Shown here: positions 22,201 to 27,854 of the stretch, in pieces | Numbering within the stretch: the first letter of the stretch is position 1 | Layout: each line of letters starts with the position of its first letter | Origin: Armatimonadota bacterium | GTDB lineage: Bacteria; Armatimonadota; Fervidibacteria; Fervidibacterales; Thermosaccharophagaceae | Reading direction: 5' to 3' | Length of the DNA stretch: 64,000 bases | NCBI GenBank assembly: GCA_025062195.1 | Contig: JANXAS010000001.1 | Coordinates: 87,473 to 151,472 of the forward strand | Made by a program: the position numbers and the translations under genes | Notes under the pieces: model-generated | The model's database searches: none | The model's input: the letters and a program-made list of their open reading frames with translations, nothing else | Told to the model about the DNA's origin: nothing

Positions 22201-25060
22201 AGACTGCGGTCGCTTCACCGTTTCCATCTGTCTTAACTTGCACCTGTGGAACCTTCTTATCACCCTGCAAGAACCAGCCGTTGGCATCGCTCCCGCCACT
22301 GCCGACAGGTCCTGCCGTTATTGAGAGCGTAACATACTGTTCCCTCATAAGCTCGGCAAAGGCATCCCTTACAACAACACTTATATCCGACTGCGTTATC
22401 CCATCGGCTGTCAGTATTTGCGGGACTGCGCTCATCGTTATACTCGTTGGCTTAGGCGCAACAAGCGTCATAATGAGGCTCTTTGTGAGCTTTGGCTCCT
22501 CAACAACGGTTGCAACAATGCGCGCCACTTTATCCTGATCAAGCTCTGGCGCAACATAAATTACTCTGGCAATCCCTTGGGTGTCGGTCTTGGCTACAAG
22601 TTCGCTCTTAAGTTGCAGTGCACCTACTTGCCTGCTGCGTCCCGTGCCCTGTCCCGGTGTGAGTGGCTGCCTGAGCGGCAAGCTGCCAAGGGGTATAAGT
22701 GGCGTTATCTGCGCTGCAAGTTCAGGAGTGTATTCAACAAAGCCACCCATGTTTGTCGGATCAACTGTGAACTTGACATCAACACCGCCAACCGGCTGCC
22801 CATCCCTGTCAAGGACCTTTGCCATTATTAGTGCCATTGATCTGCCATTTGCAGACATTGCCGGGTCTACAACAGGCTCTGGAAGCTCAATGACGCTCGG
22901 CGGCTTGTGAGGTATTGCGCTGACTTCGGGTGAGATATCGCTGCCCAAACCGAGCCTGTCAACAAGCTGGACTGCATAAAAATATTGCGTGTTCACCTGA
23001 AGCGATCTCGCTGGCAGGTCACGACCGTCGTCAACAAAATACCGTCCATCTTGGAGCATATTGAATGGGATTGGGTCTGGCAACCCCCAAAGCTTGTTTA
23101 GCGAAGCCAACATAGTTTGCGTCTGACCGGGCGCAAACCCCCTGAAAATACGCACGCCTGTTATGTCGTTATCAGGGTCACGAAGAGCAGCGGTCACAAC
23201 ATTCTGCAAATCAAGCGTCACGCTCTTATCAGTTACCTTTGCAACGATTGGCGAAGGTGGCGTTATAGGCTTCGCGTTTGCAACTGCGGTTGCAAAGTTG
23301 GATAGGTCGCTGGCTTTACCACCTTGATCAACGGAACGCACAGCATACCAATATCGGATGCGTGCATTGATGACATTGCGGTCAACATACCGCGTATTGA
23401 GCCTTCCGACAACCTCAGCTATTGGACGCATTTGAGGCGCTCGAACCCTTGAGAGGATTTGACGGATCTCTGGAAACCTTATATTTGGCGGCATGGGTGT
23501 TGGGCGGATAACACGAATGTGCGGTGAGCGCTGCTCCTCAAGGTTCTCCTCACCACGAAGCACCTGATACTTAACTACATCTGGGTCTGGTGATGGTTCC
23601 CAACGCAATTCAATTGCCTTGTCAAGCCCAACTGCCACAAGGTTCCTTGGTGGCTGCGGCTCATAATCGCCGGGCACGGCAGGTTGCACTGGCGTTGGTA
23701 TGCTTTCGTAGCGCCCTTGCCCAACAGCAACAAGCCTGTAAAAGTAAATCTTGCCATTCACCAAGCCCTTGCCGGCGTTGTCGTCAATGAACTCGGTTAC
23801 ATTCGGGCGAAGTGTTCCCTCATCAGCAATTGGTCTATCGTGCGGCGTTAATTCCCTTGGCTCCTCAAACCTGAAAAGGCGATAGCCAACCAAGAAGCCC
23901 TCGGGATTTGGCACCCATGTCAACCTTACCAATTTGTCACCGGCTGTTGCCCTAAAGCCCCTTGGAGCCGTCGGGATGCCGATCGCAACAGCAGGTGGCA
24001 TTCCAGAGCCATCCGGTGGTGGTTGCACTATTTGACTCTCACGACCATCCTCAAGGACTGCGCTCACACCATACCTGTAAAGTGTTGGCGGTGTTGCAGT
24101 TGTATCCACATACTGCGTCTGTGTGGCTGGCACACGCGCAAGCAGCTGCCATCCACCTGCAGCCCTTGAACGTGTTGAGGCTATGCCCACTACTTGCCTA
24201 TAGACGCGATATTCAACTACGGTTCCAGCTGCCGGCGGCATCCAAACAATGCGCACCCCATTTGCTTCCGGATAAACTCCCACATCACTTGGTGCATTCA
24301 TCGCCGGCGCTGTTGGTGCCGCCCCTCCTCTACCGCCGCCTGCAAGTGCTGCAATTGCAGCCGCAAGCAGCACGAACGGCAAAATTGCTCCAGCAGGCGC
24401 TGCACGCTTTACCGGCTTCACTTCCTCAGGAGGCTTGCCAAGGAACCTGTCAACCACCACACGCGCCAAATCAAGCACAGCCTGTTTTATCAACGCTTCC
24501 TTAGCTATCTCAACAGGCGGCTTCTTTGCAGTGCGTGTTATCGTCTCTTTGACATCACCATTGGGGACTGGCTGACCAGTCTCAACGCTTATCAGTTGCA
24601 CCGAGACAGTGATTGTGACTGTGCCACCATCGGCTTCTTCAAGCCTGAATTCGTCAAGCGAGCCGAGAAGCACAGCATCCGCTTGCATCAATTTGCCAAG
24701 CGCCACTGCGCGCTCAACGGTTGGCTCTCTTATCGCAAGCTCAACTTCCTCCGGGGTAATCTGCTGTTCCTTAATTGCACGCTGTATTGTTGGGTCGCCC
24801 TCATAGGCTGTGCGGACTGAGTATTTGCCCGTGTCTATCATCCGGGCAGCTATTGCATCCCTTATCGTGTTAGCCAACCCTGGTGGAGCTTCTGGGGTCA
24901 ACTGCGTGAATGAGAATGCAACGACACTCATTCGCCTTGCCTCAGCAGCCGTTGAGGGTGACTGCGGTGTAATGAGCAGCTGCGTTAAGGTTAAAGCGAT
25001 GATGAGGAAGTAACAAACATCCTCACGGATGCTGCTTCTCCTTATGGCTCGCAAACTCAT
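4232..25060 (-). CDS. Giant (6942-residue) secreted adhesin-like protein: CsgG-like domain, FN3 domains and about 57 Big-1 repeats
   Basis: ATG at 25060 follows a G-rich ribosome site (GGGGGTAAGGG). Residues 1-41 are a signal peptide ending in TAAEA. Residues about 42-215 resemble the CsgG/LpoB-type fold, with a VAFSF opening, ADAVLLGS and VSVETGQP. A hydrophobic, glycine-rich segment follows (about 221-247), then about four fibronectin type III domains to about residue 715. From about 725 to the end I count 57-58 Big-1 (invasin/intimin-type) repeats of about 107 residues, marked by the recurring ADGxS, DAxGNPV and ATVT motifs. Asp-rich loops (FIDxDxD type) occur near residues 2209, 2517, 2825, 4812 and 5137. 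No C-terminal sorting signal is obvious. A weak promoter-like TTTACA/TAATGC pair lies at 25172-25144. Likely an extracellular adhesin or structural filament; whether the CsgG-like part anchors or exports it is inference. Confidence 0.92.
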   Translation of the reverse strand: MSLRAIRRSSIREDVCYFLIIALTLTQLLITPQSPSTAAEARRMSVVAFSFTQLTPEAPPGLANTIRDAIAARMIDTGKYSVRTAYEGDPTIQRAIKEQQITPEEVELAIREPTVERAVALGKLMQADAVLLGSLDEFRLEEADGGTVTITVSVQLISVETGQPVPNGDVKETITRTAKKPPVEIAKEALIKQAVLDLARVVVDRFLGKPPEEVKPVKRAAPAGAILPFVLLAAAIAALAGGGRGGAAPTAPAMNAPSDVGVYPEANGVRIVWMPPAAGTVVEYRVYRQVVGIASTRSRAAGGWQLLARVPATQTQYVDTTATPPTLYRYGVSAVLEDGRESQIVQPPPDGSGMPPAVAIGIPTAPRGFRATAGDKLVRLTWVPNPEGFLVGYRLFRFEEPRELTPHDRPIADEGTLRPNVTEFIDDNAGKGLVNGKIYFYRLVAVGQGRYESIPTPVQPAVPGDYEPQPPRNLVAVGLDKAIELRWEPSPDPDVVKYQVLRGEENLEEQRSPHIRVIRPTPMPPNIRFPEIRQILSRVRAPQMRPIAEVVGRLNTRYVDRNVINARIRYWYAVRSVDQGGKASDLSNFATAVANAKPITPPSPIVAKVTDKSVTLDLQNVVTAALRDPDNDITGVRIFRGFAPGQTQTMLASLNKLWGLPDPIPFNMLQDGRYFVDDGRDLPARSLQVNTQYFYAVQLVDRLGLGSDISPEVSAIPHKPPSVIELPEPVVDPAMSANGRSMALIMAKVLDRDGQPVGGVDVKFTVDPTNMGGFVEYTPELAAQITPLIPLGSLPLRQPLTPGQGTGRSRQVGALQLKSELVAKTDTQGIARVIYVAPELDQDKVARIVATVVEEPKLTKSLIMTLVAPKPTSITMSAVPQILTADGITQSDISVVVRDAFAELMREQYVTLSITAGPVGSGGSDANGWFLQGDKKVPQVQVKTDGNGEATAVYQAGTKVGRVVITARCGQAQANITIELIAGLPAQVIVKAAPAELTADGRSTSQITTTVYDAKGNPVKGIELTFTASIGRVSPESATTDDNGNATAVYTAGTKVGIAVVTARAKINGAEGKAEITLKPGVAASIQVAAYIIDAQGNKVPMPSSGIFVSNVGMTPNQAIIDITVTDATGNPVKDTVVTLQAVGGTVTHSVRTDENGRAEATFTSGTASGQAQVTVTAAGVSQSLTIPLRPGPPHFLTVSVAQASLPADGASVTTISAIVSDANNNRVEDGNEVRFTIEGDALGAQFGDGRIQTVAVTQNGVANVALRSGTKVGRIQILVQALHQGQEKARQVVSVDLLQVTVTSIELQLSQSTMSVSDTNSPEPKERRPLRTDIANRVTATATVRGVDGKPLLNRPDVQVLFTVSDSNVLLIDADNQQRYAMGALTKNIDGKTGQARVILVASRTAGPIVLTAVSERVVQSAHLTQLPGVSARIEISAFPQTIPADGISTSQITVQVWDANDNAVSDGTAVQFSTSAGIVKPSVAWTVGGKASTTLTSQLSKTPIQAVVEARVEGILQPARTTVVFGVTIATLVSMRAEPSTIVGDGISEAKIYATFTDDRGNPVADGTQVYFDTTYGRITSVTPTQNGTAMAILRSAIVTQPRVVQVTAVLINPDGSRAVGTVNVTFTPAREVLIITATPPTLIADGVSSSVITARLVDLDGKPVQGVAVRFTTSLGSIKAITDVTDANGTATATLTAGSRAGIAIVTVRAATAEASIDVPILPGAAQFIRLTTYVPNPPLYADGFTQLKVIAEVTDANGNWVVPGTPVTFTQTDAAGTQAVQIAQTNDRGQASVFFTSTVAGNAIIVATSGAATAQISVAYLPSVTLTMDITPAIITADGISTATVTVTAKNAQGNPLPNILVRFQASHGTITAQAPTDARGIATATYTAPKLNEPSTVATIIAIARFLDGTEQRLTGIITLQGVGAGLSIAANPPSLPADGKSEATIRVVALDVQNRPVRGLTVRFTTTAGSLSEEAVQTGADGTATVKLIAPTTPAVATVTATIPPTATIGGTSVARTNVTFNPVTIVLSADSNVLRANGIATTSVRARLLDTSGLPVADGVVVNFAANEGSINPAIVPTVNGVAIATYTSGNRAVVATIVGQVISLGISGSLSITLLPMQAKRVVMVSSSPRFMADGNDVVSIEARVYDESGNAAMDGTVVCIRSDGGTFGAAGTQVRQVHLSTAGGLARVDIRSEEAKVISIEGFVDNDRDYVADTGTVVGQVKVEAVGVGAGITVTLNREMMPADGVSRARVRVSLRDAQGKAIGGMLVRLTSNLGRVEPSEVKSDANGVAEADLVASTVGGMATVVASCVYQGVERSGSGSITMNPVVIRLSSSVNELRADGKSTALITANVSDTSGLPVADGVTIRFSADNGQVLPEEVQTLSGVARATYIASRQAGVATITARAVALNIAQSLTINLLPGASKTVVATASSPTLLADGISTVTITASVYDEAGNPAADGTLIGFVSDGGTFGAAGTGIRQVHLPTMAGSCSVILRSVQPGIITVNAFIDIDRDGAPDFGTQGAKVVIQAIPVPASISLTLSKTQLPADGASKTQITAAVRDTQGNPLGGINVAFTTTFGRLTADSAITDQNGITPPIELIAPTVPGVATVTASSVINGAIASGSAVVTFNAVSIVVTTDKAQMSADGRTTATVIARLLDSAAGVPVADGILVDFRTDNGQVNPARSETKNGVAICTYTAGVRAGVATVTGEVMSLGISGSVGIMLRAKEASVVVVDANPYSIPADGNSVSQITATVLDSDGNFVQDGTVVTFRTNLGTFGPRLSNIQVVQATTINGQAIVGLRSLPKAGLASVVGFIDKDGDKVLDAGEPSDQAIVEIAAIAPGLTLSVDRLSIPADGVSLATIQATLRDSLGRVIDASGVVFSTNAGKLVNRDDSEAKNGVVRIQLQSDIVPGSATVVAVAKLDGAEARQSVNVVMNPLAVSLVIDKDRLKADGVDNTFVRARVMDVANNVVSGVDAEFSVDNGDVTPKVVTVQGGEAIAKLTSSKVSGIANVRVRVLRYVATAQVTYVPVDIAKVLISANPVEVPVGAFGSAISVLALDSSNRPVEGAVVTFSTDKGFIVVGQGITDAQGVATATLYSDTTVGEATVTATATYEGRSAIGQVKVRFIPGSAANITIEVRNSRGKVVNPNEEPVEANNIDYYELIAYVTDRFGNPVRDGTAVTWKIDPNFRQTAQGGVSMTQNGRARNELLSSIFCVGQVAAIVDPVFAATQLVFVPGPPVTVVASAIPPVIEAGVGEATITARAFDAQKNPINIELGGTPGAGVPNVIKGKRSVDFIFSTNAGLLDDLETGANHETGTTVTVKGDTIVDNGGIATVKLLAGSTATTTATITVKAGTAIGTANVTFVSSDAAQLRVTAQPRQIPGNMIATSTLRVEVRDAKGNPVRDETPVQFEIASGNVDDGIFLPSGGTRQTALTSNGVVTIVYRSGLNISDDARNVQINVVSGKASLVYNMILQSAKPHSATLTAAPSTIPANGLATSTITATLRDANGNPVPLGTIGVFRTDNATFVNAISADGREARDATDANGVATATLRSSTRAGIAKVWIDEAIVNGTTVRLAQVGSTAVQMVGVPAVMTLVSDRASLPADGVSYAVLTLTLRDAQGNPIKTDPARDDDNIRFTTTNGTLKTLAGTDLPINGVDTDANGVVKVRLVAPFNPGAATVTATFVRDGVVTRAQEDVVFRPLAIRVIANPDTIRADGISTSTITAFLRDAVTNEPVAQGTLVTFATTLGTITANDESPELAGIQVSVRGYDGQVTVALLSGREPGVATVTASVGTSSGSVSVTLIGAPANIVLTAAPAQIRAGGVDTSTITARVVDAAGNSVWDGTLITFQSTLGTLSPDEDGNPANGAQRSTVGGRTFVLLTSGNDIGTATVSAKAENDVMASVLVLITSGAPASIELAAEPDRIVADGVTVSRIIATVKDANNNPVSNAPVYFSTTVGTIVPQTAFTNAQGIAVATLTSTSVGVAYVTAASGPVSKRITVTVIKGVPAALSLRSDVDEVYVHGVGKTPESATITITVRDANNAPVGGVPVFLTTTLGSVTSSVTTNGQGIATATFTSGLQSGNAVITAQAGSAIASLTVRVKPGAPEQVTLIASPNVILADGVSTSRLTATVLDKNGNPVEDGTQVTFSATAGTVVGSPAATVNGQAQATLRSTTTETNVTVTATSNGKSDSTIVRFAKVEPTAIQLSAQPSMLSVGGIPGRVTQSKVIAIVLDAQGRRIANGTPVTLRTSKGIFVESKQPTYEATTVNGQVAAMLDVSAETESGVALITAESGQAVASLSIPVQPGPPAAITLAAMPSSIPADGISTCTLIAKVQDQYGNPVPNQPVAFSATRGTVTQATANTNVLGAASATLRSISSSVDVVVAATAQSGAMTATTMVTFTAVRAASITLTAVPPAIPADDRTASTITAIVNDANGNPVPDGTVVTFVTNFGLFTNGSTVQYVETLNGRANVTLRSQAGLAGVAHVTATSGDAIGTVTVTITSGMPAFVELSVVPDKVPADNQTVATVRAEVRDTAGNPVPAVAVTFSTTLGAFTNAQVPTDARGVAITQIRSNRVGIATITAVSGSASSVQVQVEFITPTATIQLVATPTIIKADGGQSRITATVMDGFGKPVPDGTVVRFSIPSVNHGRLQPDADNNPIAESVKTANGQASVTLIGNAAVPVPGTCPVTAEANTATGIVRSTVEVVLAKEPARITLTATPSSIRADGVSTSQIRALVTDANSHAVADGTPIKWKTTAGRIDAQTTTVNGEARATLTSSPVPQAQPVRVTAFYDANNNNDVDAGETSGTVDVIFSAGPVASLMLTAQPQTQIADGVSIVQLKATVKDELGNPVADGTPVIFQTNLGTFVGAPAPGTTYPTSTVNGEASASLVSSQTGLATVTVQVGLLARQVVVSFKPGPAASVSLSVVPAVVFPEDGREVLITATALDRLNNPVEDRTRVEFIVTAYDGTDYTYNLRRLDGTYSNIVNTVSGLAQIKLVRASKNDIGVYTVRANVLSDGGILVSALAQVRFAGEPAELIATATPTVIIADGRSTSAITVVARDITGMPVADGTIINFTTTAGSVTSVGRTVGGQVVAALTSSMQPTPQNAPAVVTAWYDADGDRIPSYGFEPMATVEVVFTTGVPARVTLAASPTKVFADGVSTSAIVATVMDALSRPVIDGVPVTFTTNLGTFPNGLQTFTTVTSGGTGQASVMLTSPRLPGIANVTATVAGITSAPVTISFVPGEPASIIVTASPVSLKAGTGMTSLITATLRDAVGNPVADGTQVMFEISGTSQFITPMPVTTRNGVAVATLRGDTANSAPRRELVTAKAQTSTGYVSSAVEILFVGLPAYIALTAAPTTVTADGASTARITAAVFDVVGNPVYDGTVVEWRVDPTPADLNVTISGEGSTRNGVAVATLKAPNRPGSATVTVTATETKVQASITIRFIPNAIARITITAEPPEIDVLGADGVEATTITAVVTDAAGNPAPDGTIVFFSTTRGTIEAAKPTYGGIARATLTSSTVSDNNVIVTAQTNGVSAQTTVKFRPGAARRVRLTAVPNRVIANGYSQVVVTARIVDVNGNNVADATPVWFFATQDNEQPGMFIGGTYDVALNRTQVRAFTQGGIAAAVLRSSKTAGTVTIVVHAFRIADDTTDPNNLPPAQASESMQVVYEPSVPASVQVSAEPSSIYVSGVGVEPSSAIITALVLDTNGIPVEGGTARFSIAANQGVLTDEYGSDNDGSPMTETVTIGVGNMAGIAKARLTAGTTVGTVTISVAATRGGVTATGIGSITYMPGPVHTIVCFANPTAIPADGASLATISAIVRDMHGNAIPSVPVAFTSDIGTIPVPKSVTDGRGIATTTLRSIASDKTVTATVIARAGDKSAMAQVTFSSVLADTVVLAATPTTIVADDGQSAMTVTATVTARGQPVPDGTLVTFSASSGSIDSAQTPDEDVTAPGWQRKTIQGVAIIRLRSGRVAGPVIITATSGTAFANLQVTFLPGPPDESQCTISPSPSTIPADGTTPSVITVTVLDKFQNPIPGVVVDFTAIGGAVVPAQSKTNAQGIATTRFTSTTQGQATVTANFGGIVKSVNVTVEAAPVASITLSFSVPNLYVTGVTVNGQPVGTIPALPIEGTATATVRDVNGNPVGAGIVVTFSTTLGAIEASATTTAGGAAQVKLLAGTTSGIARVRAAVGSVVGTLDIPILPGDPASIMLGGVPTVIPADGRSTASITATVKDANNNPVRDGTTIEFFSRDTKVGYPPATGDPPGNPMGTITARADTINGMANATLVSRSSTVPLVAYVSARARVGAAYVYSDSIPGNATLDPLEVTFEPVAAATLTLSAQPSKIYVSGVGLLPTTSLITAQVLDAAGNPVPDGTIVHWMTDRGVLQDPDSGLPSDRSATIGGVAKIQLVSGPLAGRATVTAVIRDPNNNPILSQSIQVEFMPGLPAPYPHSTMSANPPTISGNGIANSTITVTLRDANGNPVVDGTRVTFIANRGTIRPVTGYEQGTVGGVCMAILVSEVVAVDTDAYVKANAPAGSPFFIGTDMDGTQLGGQHCIVTMVKSIPTTISASIDRARLTPDGRSTANITVKVADQFGLAVPDGTVIDFSVDLGTVTTPSVTRNGVASAIYTAGTTPGIATINIRVHDYPHINTGLQVYLPGGVVKILMGYDPALIYEPSIWADGVDRQRIVAQCIDRFGNPVNGVEIIWTTTAGSITPATDKTGPRTVSGFRGGAQTLEGASIATLVSQRSLAGLSATVTAIVPTGETGIVMASTYVGFTGVPTQVDWEWLNTTTGLYNEPVAIYHIPTGGRIHIRIRVRDQNGTNVPDGTSVTFSISTTSGSDGGSLSNPSQTTSNGWTHPWLHYGEGWGTAATLSGGTDGRVWRCTIDATVSTPYGSITFRAPGIFGHN
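15920..19280 (-). repeat. Higher-order repeat: three-domain Big-1 supermodule, about 308 residues, inside the giant adhesin
   Basis: Domains here recur in the order A-B-C. A carries GTFG plus an FIDxDxD-type loop. B carries LPADG, then ATVxAxxxxxG. C opens with NPVxI or NAVSI and often contains SGLPVADG. The Asp-rich loops lie at about 18385-18432, 17465-17512 and 16530-16585, which are about 922 and 925 bases apart. About 11 domains fit: one B-C pair plus three A-B-C units. Confidence 0.7.
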
Positions 25061-25197
25061 TACCCTTACCCCCTATTGATCGCGAAGATGCTTACCAACA
25101 TGGACGATGATTGCGCTTATGTTGTTTGCAAAACTCGCTTTATGCATTACCCACACCACAACGGCATGTAAACACTGCATCCATCACATTGCACGAA

Positions 25198-27840
25198 TCA
25201 TCGCATTCTAAACACAGCCGATGCAAATGCTGTCTGGGAATCCTCCGTCACCGGTTGGACGGTTACAATGTATGCACCGTTTGGCACCCGTTTGCCATTG
25301 TCGTCCTTGCCATCCCAAAGCATTGTAACTTGACCGCGCTTAACAACACCGCTGCTGCCCAGCTCCCTTACGACTCTGCCAGTAAGCGTCCTTATGGCAC
25401 AATAAATGCGCGCATCCTTTGAGAGCACGAACGATATCGCCATCTTGCCGCCACGAACCGGCACAACGCTAAGTTGCATAACTTTCAGCGGAGCATAATT
25501 GCTCTCTTCAATCACCACTTTGAACCGCCGCAATCCACCAATTGCACCACTTTGATATCTGTAGTTTGATGCGGTGCGCATGTTGATGACCCTCTGTGCA
25601 TCAACATCAACGAGCATCACCTTGGCATTCTTCGGGATGTCAACCCCTTCCCACTGCAGCACCACATCTTTGTTAGGCAACTCGCAATTCACAACGAAGT
25701 CCCAAACCTTCCTTCCACCACCTGCTGCCTTTATATCGTAGCAAAGCTCTGTTGGTGTTTCTCCTCTTCTTCCCCCAGCAAACGCAAGCTTAACCGACGG
25801 CGATGGGCGAGGTGGCTCAAAGACATCAAAATCATCAAGCCCATCGGATGCGCCATTAGCAACGCCAAGCAAATTATGCGAATCGCACTCATCGCCAACC
25901 GTTACACTTATGCGCATTTTCCAGCGCAGGTTGTCATAGTTGGCTTGCATCTTGCTGCGCTTGCGCACTTGAAACGAGCCTATGAATTGCGGTTCATTGA
26001 ACAGAAGGACCACATCACGCTTTGCATACACCCAAAATGCTTGCCATGGTGGAAGAAGCACATCGTTGCCAGACTTAGGCTGGGCATAGTCCTTAGCCAG
26101 ATTGTCCCAGAAGAAAATGAAGCTGTGAATGTAGCCCTCAACGGAGGCGTCCTCATAGCTGAGTGCCAGCGGGCTTCCCGGAACAGCAAATTGCAACCCA
26201 CCAAGGTAGGCAGGTTGCGGGAATGGGTTGCCAACCTGATTCCAGCCGGCGTATAGCGGGACTGCTACCGGCATCTCCGTGTCTTTAAGGAAACGAGCAC
26301 CGTTGAGCACTATCTTCGTTGGCGTCTCCAAGTAAATCCAATAGCCTTCACCTGGGCGAAGCTCCCTTATGTCGTATGGGAAGAAGCGATACTTATTAGA
26401 GCGCGGATCCCAACGGGCAAGCTTGAGTGTTCCAGAGAGCCCCAAGGCAGTTGGTGGGTAACGATCCCCAACTGGATATGGTAGACATAGCATGTGAAAG
26501 CCGCCCATGAAAAAGCGCTGTGCCTGCGCAGGGATAACAAACTTGATTGGCAGATTATGCACCTTTCCCGGAAAGGCAATGCCAACGATGTTGATGGTTG
26601 TATAGCCTTCAACCCAATTCTCAACACTAACATCCCATGAGACCCTCGCCTCACTGCCAGCTGGGACATTGCCAATTGATTGTGTTGGCGCAGTGCCCTG
26701 CAACAAACTCATCCCTGGCGGGAGCTGAAGTATGAGCGTTGTTTCAGTTAATGGTGCATCGCTGTAATTGAGCACTGTCACATCAATTGTGAATGGGCTT
26801 GGCATCGGAAAAGACGTCTCAACCTCCGCCGTTAGCGGATTGTCCCCAAAGACGGTATTCAACCTTGGCGGCATGTTAACGAAGATACCGTAAGAGCCTC
26901 CGATGGAAACCGCTGTTGATATATTCAATCCGACATAGGTGACAAATTCAACCTTTGCTCCGGGCGTGAGCGTGAATGGAAGCCAATAGTAAGCTACAGC
27001 GCTATCTTGAAACTCAAGGTTGTAGAACTCACTGACTGTGAAGTCCCAGTTGTCTGCAGTTAGGTGGCCAGCTTCGCCAAACACGAGCCTATCAGGCGGT
27101 GTTGCATCGCCACCTTTAACGATACCCTTGAGGCTAAATGCAGTCTGTGTCCTTGAGAGTGTCGTCAGCCAGACTTCGGGCATACCTATACCAGCGTTGA
27201 ACTCTCTCTCCCTAACTATCGGCGGCACACCTGAAACATAAAACGGTCCCGAACTCAACTTAGGATCAAGCCGCGGATTTAGGAATAGGCGAACACCGAT
27301 TGTGTGCCCGACATTGTCAATGTTGATTATGCGGTGCCGTATCTCAACGAACTCACGGATCAAAGTGACAATGCGCTCAATTATCAAGTCATCCGGATTG
27401 GTGTCATAATCGGGGTCTGTCCCAGCAGGCTCCGGCATCTCAACAACCCAGAAGCATCTGACGGAATTTTGGGAGACCATCATCGGTGTCCCGCGCAGCT
27501 CCCACCTTACAGGGTCTGCGCGGCGCTGCCCAAGAGATGCAGCCGTCCCGTTGGCGCGTATCAATGCGCTATAAATTCTATCAGCGTCATCCTCAACGCG
27601 CAGAGTCATTGAGCCTGTGAATATATCAAGCTTTGGCGGGATATATGGATCAACAACGATTGTGGTCACCGTAACATCGCCATTTGCAGCCATCGTCACG
27701 CTCAGGTAATTGTTTGCTACGGTCACTTGAGCCTCAGCCATGCCGAAGCCGATGAGCAACAAAATGGAGGGCAAAAAATTCCGCCAACATTTGCCTTCCA
27801 AGAACACTCTCGGTATCCACTTAACCATGCATTGTCTCAT
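25198..27840 (-). CDS. Secreted beta-rich surface protein with shared C-terminal cassette and FlgD-Ig-like domain
   Basis: I place the start at ATG 27840 (880 aa), seven bases after GGAGGG. An upstream in-frame ATG at 27858 overlaps the protease stop codon but has no ribosome site. The N-terminus is a signal peptide ending near GMAEA. The first 430 or so residues are beta-rich and not recognised. The middle carries GGFHMLCLPY, then GWNQVGNPFP. Next is a GVANGASDGLD stretch, then a C-terminal domain with TLTGRVVRE and WDGKDDNGK that matches the FlgD Ig-like fold and ends in RMR. The same three blocks recur in two neighbouring genes, so this is likely a surface protein delivered by a shared route. 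The gene lies 14 bases behind the protease gene, in one transcription unit. Function unknown. Confidence 0.85.
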   Translation of the reverse strand: MRQCMVKWIPRVFLEGKCWRNFLPSILLLIGFGMAEAQVTVANNYLSVTMAANGDVTVTTIVVDPYIPPKLDIFTGSMTLRVEDDADRIYSALIRANGTAASLGQRRADPVRWELRGTPMMVSQNSVRCFWVVEMPEPAGTDPDYDTNPDDLIIERIVTLIREFVEIRHRIINIDNVGHTIGVRLFLNPRLDPKLSSGPFYVSGVPPIVREREFNAGIGMPEVWLTTLSRTQTAFSLKGIVKGGDATPPDRLVFGEAGHLTADNWDFTVSEFYNLEFQDSAVAYYWLPFTLTPGAKVEFVTYVGLNISTAVSIGGSYGIFVNMPPRLNTVFGDNPLTAEVETSFPMPSPFTIDVTVLNYSDAPLTETTLILQLPPGMSLLQGTAPTQSIGNVPAGSEARVSWDVSVENWVEGYTTINIVGIAFPGKVHNLPIKFVIPAQAQRFFMGGFHMLCLPYPVGDRYPPTALGLSGTLKLARWDPRSNKYRFFPYDIRELRPGEGYWIYLETPTKIVLNGARFLKDTEMPVAVPLYAGWNQVGNPFPQPAYLGGLQFAVPGSPLALSYEDASVEGYIHSFIFFWDNLAKDYAQPKSGNDVLLPPWQAFWVYAKRDVVLLFNEPQFIGSFQVRKRSKMQANYDNLRWKMRISVTVGDECDSHNLLGVANGASDGLDDFDVFEPPRPSPSVKLAFAGGRRGETPTELCYDIKAAGGGRKVWDFVVNCELPNKDVVLQWEGVDIPKNAKVMLVDVDAQRVINMRTASNYRYQSGAIGGLRRFKVVIEESNYAPLKVMQLSVVPVRGGKMAISFVLSKDARIYCAIRTLTGRVVRELGSSGVVKRGQVTMLWDGKDDNGKRVPNGAYIVTVQPVTEDSQTAFASAVFRMR

Positions 27841-27854
27841 GGTGCTTCCCTCCA

